From J038 sp034437535 (GTDB lineage: Bacteria; Chloroflexota; Anaerolineae; Aggregatilineales; Phototrophicaceae): DNA of 13,883 nucleotides. Each line of letters starts with the position of its first letter. Position 1 is the stretch's first letter. Where the stretch lies: contig DAOTTZ010000124.1 in assembly GCA_034437535.1 (NCBI GenBank), positions 1-13,883 on the forward strand, in the 5' to 3' direction. Shown here in pieces: positions 7,171 through 13,883 of this stretch. The position numbers and the translations under genes are program-made. A model generated the notes under the pieces. It made no database searches, was not told the DNA's origin, and saw nothing but the letters and a program-made list of their open reading frames with translations.

Positions 7171-7782
7171 ATGAAGCAACTATCGAGAATTATCTTGCTA
7201 TTGGCAATTTCTGCTCTGTCGCTCAATATTGCCGCCGCACAAGATGATGAAGCAGAGGAAGCAGAAGAAACCGAGGCGGTTGCGTTGGTTTTGGTGCAAG
7301 CCGCTGAGAGTGGTACATTCGAAGATAATGATGACACCATCACCCTGACGTTAGATAACGTTGAAGAAGCGATGGACTTTGTCGTAACTGCCCCGGCCCT
7401 GGGCGCTGGTCAATATCGCACCTTAGAATTTGACGGGGATTGGGAATTTGCCAATGCCGACCGCGAAACATTACTCGAAATCACCGCAATCCTCAACACA
7501 GAAGAAGCCAGCTACATGCTCTCGCTGACCGATGCGAGTTATGAAGATGGCGTGGCGACTTACACCGGCACGTTGGATATGATCGAAGTCTTTGACCCGG
7601 AAGCCGATGATGACAAGGCCGAACTACCCGAATCATTTGATGGCGGTACCCTCTTCATCTCATTGGATACAGTCACGTTTGAGGCGCTGGTTAGTGGACG
7701 CGAAACCCGGATCAATTCTACCCGTGATAGCAGTTTTGACCCCAGTTGCTCCCCCTTCCCCAGTTGCTTGCTCGGCGGGTAG
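7171..7782 (+). CDS. Small acidic secreted protein of unknown function
   Basis: A 203-residue exported protein. Residues 1-23 form a clear Sec signal peptide with likely cleavage after AAA (Ala23). The mature protein starts with a very acidic stretch (DDEAEEAEETEA), followed by a mostly beta-predicted domain: VALVLVQAAESGTF, TITLTLDNV, MLSLTDASY and ATYTGTLDM. The alternation of beta strands and the opening VLVQ.AESG.F recall small secreted proteins of unknown function in bacteria and archaea, but I cannot name a family. The C-terminus carries a close Cys pair (CSPFPSC) and ends in LLGG, which could form a small disulfide loop outside the cell. It has its own promoter and a terminator behind it, so it is probably expressed apart from the peptidase gene 111 bp downstream. 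Confidence 0.8.
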   Translation: MKQLSRIILLLAISALSLNIAAAQDDEAEEAEETEAVALVLVQAAESGTFEDNDDTITLTLDNVEEAMDFVVTAPALGAGQYRTLEFDGDWEFANADRETLLEITAILNTEEASYMLSLTDASYEDGVATYTGTLDMIEVFDPEADDDKAELPESFDGGTLFISLDTVTFEALVSGRETRINSTRDSSFDPSCSPFPSCLLGG

Positions 7783-7798
7783 TCGATAGAGCGATTAT

Positions 7799-7825
7799 AC
7801 GGGGTGGGTTTTCCACCCCGTTTTC
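7799..7825 (+). terminator. Intrinsic terminator after the small secreted protein gene
   Basis: A 9-bp perfect stem, ACGGGGTGG (7799-7807) with CCACCCCGT (7813-7821), a 5-nt loop and a following run of T (7821-7824). It starts 17 bp after the stop codon. This is a standard Rho-independent terminator. Confidence 0.88.
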
Positions 7826-7847
7826 AATACACGCCAGGGCAGGATCT

Positions 7848-7856
7848 TGCTATAAT
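7848..7856 (+). promoter_or_regulatory. Extended -10 promoter candidate for the peptidase gene
   Basis: TG-C-TATAAT, the full extended -10 consensus, lies 23 bp after the terminator and 37 bp before the GTG start. There is no good -35. The ribosome site AAGGA is at 7880-7884, 9 bp from the start codon. Confidence 0.65.
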
Positions 7857-7893
7857 GAAATATATCTAAGAAGCCGATCAAGGACAATTCACC

Positions 7894-10800
7894 GTGAAGT
7901 TTTTCCGTGTGTTGCCAGCCTGCCTTATTTTGCTCGTACTGAACCTGCCAGTCATCGCCCAGGCCGGTGACGACCTCCCCACCGAAACATTTATCTTTGA
8001 AGGCGTCATCACGGACGAGACGCCAGCTATCGAAATCCCGTTGACGATTCGACGCTCCGAAACCCGCGTCGAGATCGAAATGGCCCCGCTTGATGGCTCA
8101 CTGGCACCGTCAGTTAGCCTCATAGATAGAAATGACGAAATTCCGAATGTACTCGCCACAGATCCAAACGCCAGCGGCGACAACCGAGCCGCCAGCCTGG
8201 ATGAACTCGTACCGAAATACGGCGAGTATGTCATCACAGCGGCCCGCGCCGACGTCGGACAGACGACAGGCGCGTTCACCATGACGATCATGACATACGA
8301 GGAAGAAATCGAAGCGGATGATGTCGGGATCATCAACGATGAGACCCCGTTTGTCGAAATCCCGGTTGAAGTACCAATCACTGGCACCGATATTGAGATC
8401 GACCTACGCGAAATTACCGAAGGTTTGGATACCAAAGTCTATCTGGTCGAAGATCGCACCAATACCATCGTCACCTCCAACGATGACGATGACCGTCCCG
8501 GCGGTGGCACCAATTCTTACGCTTATTATCCCCAGGCCGCACGCGGAGACTACACCATCATCGCCACCCGCTACGGTGAGGCGGACGGCAACACAGAAGG
8601 CGAGTTCCGGCTGGACTTTGACTTGATCGAACCAGCAGATCAGGCGGCCCAGATCGCACAGTACGAAGTTCTGGAAGGTGACCTGCTTAACACGGGCTTC
8701 CCAATCGCACCAGAATTCGAACCGCGTGAACAAGCTCCCTGGACGATCCTGGCTTTTTATGCCGGGGATAACAATCTGGAAGATGCCATCATCGCTGACC
8801 TGAACGAATTTGAAGTCGCGGGTAGTACCGAAAATGTGCGGACGGTTGTTTTGATCGACCGAAGCCCGGAAAATGACCAATCCAATGATGATTGGACTTC
8901 CGCCCGGTTGTATGAAATTCTTTCCGCCGATGTCGATAGTGGTGACTTTGACGAAGAGACCGGCACCCCGATCATCGACACCCCCACCATCCGCGATCTC
9001 GGCCCGGTGAACTCCGCAGAGGGCGAATTGTTTGCACAGTTCCTGGTATGGGGCATTCGTAATTTCCCGTCAGATAATTATGTGATCTCGCTGGCGAGTC
9101 ATGGTCAGGCGTGGGAAGGTATCATCGAAGATTACACGTCAGAGGATATTCTGGCGATTCCGGAATTGCGACAGGCGTTAAACCTGGCCCTGGCCGAAAC
9201 CGATCTGGACAAGTTCGCATTTCTCATCAACGATGCCTGCTTGATGAGTAGTGTCGAATATTACGAGATGATGTCAGATTATTTTGATTACTCCATCGCC
9301 TCGCCGGAGCTGGTGGTAAACCCGGCGCACGACATGACGCTTTTTGTGGAACAACTAAACAGTTCCTATCAAGCACCGGATTTCGCCAACATCAGCGAAC
9401 AACTTATCGACAAATACATCGAAGTTGACCTGCAAGAACGCGCTGGATCCGACACATTATTCTTCACCAGTTCACTGACTGACTTAAACAATTATGACAC
9501 GCTGGTCACCGCCGTCGAAGACTTCGCAGAATTGATGAACCGGCAGAATCCGGTCGTCCTGGCGAATGTCATAGGCAACGCCCGCATCGATACATACACC
9601 TACACCTCGTTTTCTCGTGGCAATGAGCACATCGACCTGCTCGACCTGATGCGGCGCATTAAACAAAGCCCAAGCGTAACCGAAGAGATTATCGCCGCCG
9701 CCGATGCCGTCATCAGTGCGTTGGATGCCGTGCGTTTATATGAAAATGCCGGGGAACGTGTCATCGGGCGCATCGGTTACCATAATATCTACTTCCCGGA
9801 AGACATCGACGACTTCGAAATCAAATATCTGGAAGAATCCCCGCTTAAGGAATGGGGGCGGATGCTCCGCAATTACTTCAACGCGGTGAATCCGAATCCC
9901 TGGGAGGGGGATGGAGCCTTTCATACGCCCATCGCGCCGCGTGTCAATCTGCTCAGCCAGTATCCAACCGATGCCGCTAGCATCACCAACCCGGCAACGC
10001 TTCAGGTTGAAATCATCGGTCGCAACATCGCATTTGCCGAAGCAACGTATGACCGCATTCAACCAGACGGCACACGCCAACGGTATCTCACCGAGCGCAT
10101 ACGCCGTGCCAGTGATGATCCCTGGGCGACCGGCCTGGATGCAGGGAGTGCTCAATGGAGCGTCGAACTACCCTATGTGAGTGACGGCACAACCGGCAAC
10201 TTTGAATATCTGGTCGTCAATCAAGAGGTAGGATCACTTGAAGCACGTTACTGCTCACCGGGCAGTATTTGCCAGGAAGAAGAAGACTGGAACGAAGTCG
10301 TCATCACGTTTAACGCCGACGGCCAATTACAACGAGTCATCAGCCGGGGCAAGCAAGTCGGCGCGACTGCCGTCATCACGATTCCGCCCGACTCGGTCGT
10401 GCAGGTCTACCGGTATATCGTCACCGATGACAATCGCACCGTTGCAGAACCAGGGAACATCTACACCTGGTCTAGCGAAGGTTTACGCTGGCAGATGCGC
10501 CCGGCACCGACTGGCACTTACGATTTCGGCATCCACGTCACCGCCTTCGGCGGCACCACTGGCTTCACTAATGGCACCGTCACCGTTAACAATGACAACT
10601 TGCCGGAAGATGTGCGTGCTTTCACACGGGCCACTGGCGGATACATCATCCCGTACTTTGATGCCTGGCAACCGGTCACGGTGGCGTTTGATCCAAGTGG
10701 ATTCCCAATCGAAGAAAGTACCAGCGAAAACGGCGAAGAGAAAATCGTCATGTATTATGATTTCGTCTCTGGCTCGGCAGATCTAGAGGCGATTGCCGCC

Positions 10801-11586
10801 GCAACCACCGGGACTTACGGCTTGGAAATTACGAGCGACTTCGAGCCGATCACGATCAAAAACGATATACCCGCCCTGGCCTTTGACCTCCGCCGGCCAG
10901 CAGAAAACGGCACCTTCGTCGGGAGAGGTTTCGCCACCATTATCCCTTCGCAAGGGCTGGGCGTGGTCTTTGCCAGTGAAGTGCTGGATGGAGCCGGCCT
11001 TTCCGCTGAGCCAGCATACCAACTGCTGACAAATTATGTCGATTTCTTCGATTTCATCACAGTTCAGTCTGTAGCGGCCAATAGTGCCCGTTGGACTGAG
11101 GTTGAACTAAACGACGGTGTTCAGTCCTTCCCGATCATCGCAGAGTGGGCTGACAACGTTACAACAGATGGCCCCTGGACGCGCTATGCCCCCGTAGAAG
11201 ACGGAGGAAATCCGCTGTTCTTCGCTACGGCTTCGTTCAACCTGACATCCGAACTCGAAAATTTACCCAGTACCTTGAGTAATGTACTCGCCGGGTATGC
11301 GAACCGTGATGCCGAATCGATGACAATAACTGGTGTGCAGACGCTCTATGGCGTGTACCACACCTGGGATGCCACGACCTATACCGTGATACGCGACGGG
11401 CAAGCCCTGGCCGGGCGACTGTACGCCACAAACCTGGACGGAACAACTTACGCCGCGTGGTTCGAATCTCCGATGCTGGTTGACGAAGACAGTTTCAGCG
11501 AAGATACCGAATTATTCCGGGATGTGTTCGAACCCATCCTGGATGGTTATCAGATCACCCCGCCCGCCCCCGAAGACACTGAATAA
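7894..11586 (+). CDS. Secreted clostripain-family (peptidase C11) cysteine protease with tandem PPC-like domains
   Basis: A 1230-residue exported protein. The start is GTG at 7894, supported by AAGGA 9 bp upstream and a clean Sec signal (residues 1-24, cleavage after AQA). Two similar beta-sandwich modules follow, about 31-136 and 142-247, each opening with I.DETP..EIP and ending in a GDY/GEY.I.A strand, like pre-peptidase C-terminal (PPC) domains. The peptidase domain (about 280-680) begins WTILAFYAGDNNLED and carries the clan CD dyad: His403 in ASHGQAW and Cys449 in NDACLM. C11 enzymes such as clostripain cut after basic residues and often self-process; specificity here is not visible. The last 550 residues look like several beta-rich, Thr/Asn-rich domains with no membrane anchor or sorting signal, so the protein is probably released or loosely attached. 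LPAC at residues 7-10 is too early to be a lipobox. Confidence 0.9.
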   Translation: MKFFRVLPACLILLVLNLPVIAQAGDDLPTETFIFEGVITDETPAIEIPLTIRRSETRVEIEMAPLDGSLAPSVSLIDRNDEIPNVLATDPNASGDNRAASLDELVPKYGEYVITAARADVGQTTGAFTMTIMTYEEEIEADDVGIINDETPFVEIPVEVPITGTDIEIDLREITEGLDTKVYLVEDRTNTIVTSNDDDDRPGGGTNSYAYYPQAARGDYTIIATRYGEADGNTEGEFRLDFDLIEPADQAAQIAQYEVLEGDLLNTGFPIAPEFEPREQAPWTILAFYAGDNNLEDAIIADLNEFEVAGSTENVRTVVLIDRSPENDQSNDDWTSARLYEILSADVDSGDFDEETGTPIIDTPTIRDLGPVNSAEGELFAQFLVWGIRNFPSDNYVISLASHGQAWEGIIEDYTSEDILAIPELRQALNLALAETDLDKFAFLINDACLMSSVEYYEMMSDYFDYSIASPELVVNPAHDMTLFVEQLNSSYQAPDFANISEQLIDKYIEVDLQERAGSDTLFFTSSLTDLNNYDTLVTAVEDFAELMNRQNPVVLANVIGNARIDTYTYTSFSRGNEHIDLLDLMRRIKQSPSVTEEIIAAADAVISALDAVRLYENAGERVIGRIGYHNIYFPEDIDDFEIKYLEESPLKEWGRMLRNYFNAVNPNPWEGDGAFHTPIAPRVNLLSQYPTDAASITNPATLQVEIIGRNIAFAEATYDRIQPDGTRQRYLTERIRRASDDPWATGLDAGSAQWSVELPYVSDGTTGNFEYLVVNQEVGSLEARYCSPGSICQEEEDWNEVVITFNADGQLQRVISRGKQVGATAVITIPPDSVVQVYRYIVTDDNRTVAEPGNIYTWSSEGLRWQMRPAPTGTYDFGIHVTAFGGTTGFTNGTVTVNNDNLPEDVRAFTRATGGYIIPYFDAWQPVTVAFDPSGFPIEESTSENGEEKIVMYYDFVSGSADLEAIAAATTGTYGLEITSDFEPITIKNDIPALAFDLRRPAENGTFVGRGFATIIPSQGLGVVFASEVLDGAGLSAEPAYQLLTNYVDFFDFITVQSVAANSARWTEVELNDGVQSFPIIAEWADNVTTDGPWTRYAPVEDGGNPLFFATASFNLTSELENLPSTLSNVLAGYANRDAESMTITGVQTLYGVYHTWDATTYTVIRDGQALAGRLYATNLDGTTYAAWFESPMLVDEDSFSEDTELFRDVFEPILDGYQITPPAPEDTE

Positions 11587-11596
11587 CCCCACAATC

Positions 11597-11625
11597 AAAC
11601 CGCAGGGAAAAGATCTCTGCGGTTT
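11597..11625 (+). terminator. Intrinsic terminator after the peptidase gene
   Basis: Stem AAACCGCAG (11597-11605) with CTGCGGTTT (11617-11625), 9 bp, loop 11 nt. It starts 11 bp after the stop. The T run is short and broken (TTTACGTTT), so it may be leaky. The A run on the other side allows weaker function in the opposite direction. Confidence 0.7.
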
Positions 11626-11636
11626 ACGTTTGGATA

Positions 11637-11645
11637 TGCTATAGT
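11637..11645 (+). promoter_or_regulatory. Extended -10 promoter candidate for the SARP-NB-ARC regulator
   Basis: TG-C-TATAGT directly follows the peptidase terminator and lies 83 bp before the ATG at 11729. A 10-bp direct repeat overlaps it. No good -35 is seen. The leader of about 75 nt shows no other clear structure. Confidence 0.5.
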
Positions 11646-11669
11646 TGTAGAGTCTTAACATAGTTGTAG
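11641..11669. repeat. Direct repeat at the SARP-NB-ARC promoter, candidate operator
   Basis: ATAGTTGTAG occurs at 11641-11650 and again at 11660-11669, same orientation, start to start 19 bp. The first copy overlaps the -10 box. SARP-type winged-helix proteins bind direct repeats in promoters, usually spaced 11 or 22 bp, so this could be an autoregulatory site, though the 19-bp spacing is unusual. Confidence 0.5.
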
Positions 11670-11728
11670 GCCGTGTACGATCTTTTGCCCGATGCCCGGT
11701 CGTCATTACATACCGGGAGTTTCTCAAC

Positions 11729-13537
11729 ATGGAGCAGTCTATGACAACATTAAAGATCGTGTTGTTTGGTTCGCCCCATCTCGCCTATGGTGACGAAGTC
11801 ATCAACCTGGAACGTCGTAAAGCGTTCGCACTCCTGGCTTATCTCGCAGTAGAAGATCAGCAGGTCAGCCGGGATTTCCTGGCGACGATGCTGTGGTCAG
11901 ATTATGATGATAGCCGGGCCAGGGCCAGCCTGCGCCGCACCTTGACTGTCATCAACAAGACACCGGTTGATCGGTGGCTACAGGCTGACCGTCAAACTGT
12001 CACACTCCGCAATGATGACACCTTGTGGATTGACATCGAGCGATTTTACAGCTTGCTGGAAGACGCCACACTATCGCCAGATGCCATTACAGAAGCACTT
12101 GACCTGTATCAAAACGGTTTTATGGTTGGCTTCTCGCTACGTGATAGCGCGGGCTTCGACAATTGGCAATCACTCCAGGCGCAAAAAAGCCAGCAAAAAC
12201 TTCTGACCAAGTTGGAAGCCTTCGTCATTCATGCGCTAGACAACGACCAGGCTGATCTCGCAACCCCTTATCTACGCCGCTGGATCAACATTGATCCCTT
12301 ACACGAGACGGCCCACCTCCTGCTAATGCGCGTTTACGGTGTGAGTGGTCAGCGAAATGTCGCCTTGCGTCATTTTGAATCGTACCGTGATATGCTATAT
12401 GAAGAACTGGCAGTTGAACCAGGCGAAGCATTACAATCGCTCTACAAGCGCATCCGTGACCAGAACTTCGACGCCACGACCATACTACCAGAAGCCAAGC
12501 CCCCACAGGTCATGGGGAATTTGCCGGTTCAGCCTAATTTAGTCATCGGGCGCGATGATGACCTAAAAGAACTTAAACGGCGCGTTGGGGTCATCACAAC
12601 CGACACCCCCGCCCCACAAAAGACCGTTATCATCCAGGGTTGGCCCGGCATCGGCAAGACGACACTGACATCGTTGTTAGCTCATCAAGCAGATGTTCAC
12701 GGTTACTTTCGCGATGGCGTGCTGTGGGCTTCGTTGGGGGAAAACCCGAACATCATATCGGAACTAACAACCTGGGGGCAAGCCCTGAGCATCGAAGGGA
12801 TTGATGCGGCCCAGAGTGCCGAAGAAATAACCACACGCATCAGTGCCCACCTGCGCGATAAGCAGATGTTGCTTATCGTTGACGATGCCTGGCAGATCAG
12901 CCATGCCTTACCGTTTCGTGTCGGCGGTGCGGCGTGTGTGACGATCATCACCACCCGCATGAATGATGTCGCCACCAGCCTGGCTCCACAACCGGACGCT
13001 ATTTATAAAATCCCGATTTTGACGACTGACGCTGGCTTAAGTTTAATGCGCCAACTCGCGCCGGAAGTCGTCAAACAAAAGCCTGCCGAATCGAAGGAAC
13101 TGATTCATGATCTGGAAGGGCTACCCTTAGCCATTCAAGTGGCGGCTCGTCTTTTGCATACTGAAATGTCGCTCGGTTGGGACATCGACAATCTGTTGCA
13201 GGAGATCCGGCAGGGGGCCACCCTGTTAGAAGCTGAGGCCCCCGCCGACCGCACCGACCTTGCCAACGAGACTACCCCGACCATTGCTATCTTGCTCCAA
13301 CGCAGTACAGATTTGCTGGATGACGAGACACGCGAGCGATTTGCTTTGTTAGGGGTCTTCGCGCCCAAGCCGGCCACGTTCAACCAAGATGCGATGCGGG
13401 CTGTGTGGATGGCTGATAACCCCCGGCCCACTGTGCGTAAACTGGTTGATCGTGGCTTGCTGGAGCCAGTCGGCAATGGACGTTTTCAAATGCACGCCTT
13501 GCTGGTCTTACATGCCAAGTCGATGTTTGTCCATTAA
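11729..13537 (+). CDS. SARP/BTAD transcriptional regulator with NB-ARC ATPase domain
   Basis: A 602-residue cytoplasmic regulator of the AfsR/SARP type. Residues about 5-95 form an OmpR-like winged helix (LKIVLFGSPHLAYGDEVINL, RRKAFALLAYLAV, LWSDYDDSRARASLRRTL), and 100-245 the helical BTAD domain, ending in FESYRDMLYEELAVEPGEAL-type family sequence. The STAND ATPase follows: Walker A GWPGIGKTT (Lys310), Walker B LLIVDDAW (Asp385, Asp386), an IITTR sensor and the GLPL motif, then a winged-helix region ending in QMHALLVLHA at the usual MHD position. The protein stops there, so the TPR or repeat sensor common in AfsR-like proteins is absent. Start choice is ambiguous: ATG 11729 has GGGAG 9 bp upstream, while ATG 11741 has GGAG 6 bp upstream. 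It could control itself or the neighbouring secreted genes. The end overlaps a minus-strand gene at TTAA. Confidence 0.9.
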   Translation: MEQSMTTLKIVLFGSPHLAYGDEVINLERRKAFALLAYLAVEDQQVSRDFLATMLWSDYDDSRARASLRRTLTVINKTPVDRWLQADRQTVTLRNDDTLWIDIERFYSLLEDATLSPDAITEALDLYQNGFMVGFSLRDSAGFDNWQSLQAQKSQQKLLTKLEAFVIHALDNDQADLATPYLRRWINIDPLHETAHLLLMRVYGVSGQRNVALRHFESYRDMLYEELAVEPGEALQSLYKRIRDQNFDATTILPEAKPPQVMGNLPVQPNLVIGRDDDLKELKRRVGVITTDTPAPQKTVIIQGWPGIGKTTLTSLLAHQADVHGYFRDGVLWASLGENPNIISELTTWGQALSIEGIDAAQSAEEITTRISAHLRDKQMLLIVDDAWQISHALPFRVGGAACVTIITTRMNDVATSLAPQPDAIYKIPILTTDAGLSLMRQLAPEVVKQKPAESKELIHDLEGLPLAIQVAARLLHTEMSLGWDIDNLLQEIRQGATLLEAEAPADRTDLANETTPTIAILLQRSTDLLDDETRERFALLGVFAPKPATFNQDAMRAVWMADNPRPTVRKLVDRGLLEPVGNGRFQMHALLVLHAKSMFVH

Positions 13538-13775
13538 CGGCCTGCGGCTGGTGTCGCGGATGGAACAGGCACCGCCTGAATCTCTGCCTGACGGATCGCA
13601 ACGATCTGCTCCCCACTTACCGGGTGCTGGATGACCAATCGAAATCCAATTGACTCCGCTGGATAATCTACCGGGATCGTTGTGCTGAATGTGCCTGTCG
13701 CATCTAATTCGGTATAGCGCACCTCCGGCGCGAAGTTCGGGTCGTCCGGGTTCAGATCACCGGGGAAGACCTCTA
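13534..13775 (-). CDS. C-terminal fragment of a beta-rich, probably surface-exposed protein (5' end lost at the repeat boundary)
   Basis: From the repeat boundary an open minus-strand frame encodes about 80 residues, to TAA 13536-13534. It opens EVFPGDLNPDDPNFAPEVRY, then FSTTIPVDYPAE, FRLVIQHPVSGEQIVAIRQAEIQ, and ends in a Pro/Ala-rich tail (PVPSATPAAGR). Alternating strands and the T.G.FS..IP pattern suggest a transthyretin- or Ig-like extracellular module; the family is not recognised. The apparent start inside the repeat (GTG near 13839) is an accident of the junction. The stop shares TTAA with the stop of the SARP-NB-ARC gene. Without its upstream part no function can be given. Confidence 0.6.
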
Positions 13776-13883
13776 AGGCTATTCCAGTGAAATATCGGAA
13801 CAATGTGCAGGTTGTAAGGGAAAGATACGAACAAACCACTTCGCCAAGCCTTTGAGTCGTTCAAATCGGGATTCAAGCAAGTC
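13776..13883 (-). mobile_element. 3' end of a putative insertion sequence, right copy
   Basis: Perfect inverted copy of 3-110. The transposase-like frame reads inward on the minus strand and its TAG is at 13781-13779, so both copies place their 3' ends facing the interior. The junction interrupts a beta-rich protein gene. See the left copy for the reasoning; the same reservation about an assembly artefact applies. Confidence 0.6.
13779..13883 (-). CDS. Putative transposase, C-terminal 34 residues (partial), right copy
   Basis: Identical in every residue to the left-end fragment and equally cut by the window edge. No catalytic residue is visible. Identity at every base implies either a very recent copy or a collapsed repeat in assembly. 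Confidence 0.4.
   Translation of the reverse strand, partial: DLLESRFERLKGLAKWFVRIFPLQPAHCSDISLE

Noticed and set aside
7894..7980. Lipobox LPAC in the peptidase signal peptide
   Set aside because: The Cys is at residue 10, before the hydrophobic core is complete; a normal signal peptidase site follows at AQA.
7878..8880. Long antisense frames opposite the start of the peptidase gene
   Set aside because: Low-complexity Ser/Val/Thr-rich translations mirror the Asp/Glu/Ile-rich sense codons; no ribosome sites or family motifs.
13389..13634. Frame overlapping the end of the SARP-NB-ARC gene as a possible frameshifted TPR extension
   Set aside because: The translation past 13537 shows no TPR-like helices, and the minus strand there encodes a plausible beta-rich protein.
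1..13883. tRNA, rRNA or CRISPR array
   Set aside because: No cloverleaf-like or regularly spaced repeat structure was found by eye; the intergenic gaps are all under about 185 bp.

Overview
The window looks like one contig from a bacterium, most likely a Chloroflexota (Anaerolineae-like) member. This is inferred from moderate GC, a GTG start on the largest gene, Sec-exported proteins with PPC-like beta domains and a clostripain-type peptidase, and a SARP/BTAD-NB-ARC regulator. No rRNA or taxonomic marker is present, so the assignment is tentative.

Ends (3-110 and 13776-13883): both ends carry the same 108-bp sequence, perfectly matched and inverted. Each copy reads inward as the last 34 codons and TAG stop of a probable transposase, then stops matching 3 bp after the stop. 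The simplest reading is that the two ends are identical 3' ends of one insertion sequence. The left copy cuts an ABC-F ATPase gene and the right copy cuts an unidentified beta-rich protein gene.

Left block (111-6026): an ABC-F remnant converges on a four-gene minus-strand operon: membrane-anchored rhodanese (4928-4458), cytosolic rhodanese (4445-4098), persulfide-dioxygenase-like MBL fused to two rhodanese domains (4087-2690), and a SulP/STAS anion permease (2670-892). Gaps are 12, 10 and 19 bp. A LysR-type regulator (5109-6026) is divergent, and a 20-bp palindrome and two TATAAT boxes lie between. The likely job is uptake, relay and oxidation of sulfane sulfur, with anion transport by SulP.

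Middle (6009-7008): a VOC-family protein overlaps the end of the LysR gene, and a small GNAT acetyltransferase follows on the plus strand.

Right block (7171-13537): three plus-strand units, each with its own extended -10-like box (TGCTATARt) and two separated by intrinsic terminators. They are a small acidic secreted protein, a 1230-residue secreted clostripain-family (C11) peptidase with two N-terminal PPC-like repeats, and a 602-residue SARP/BTAD-NB-ARC regulator. The regulator's promoter overlaps a 10-bp direct repeat. No tRNA, rRNA or CRISPR array was seen.
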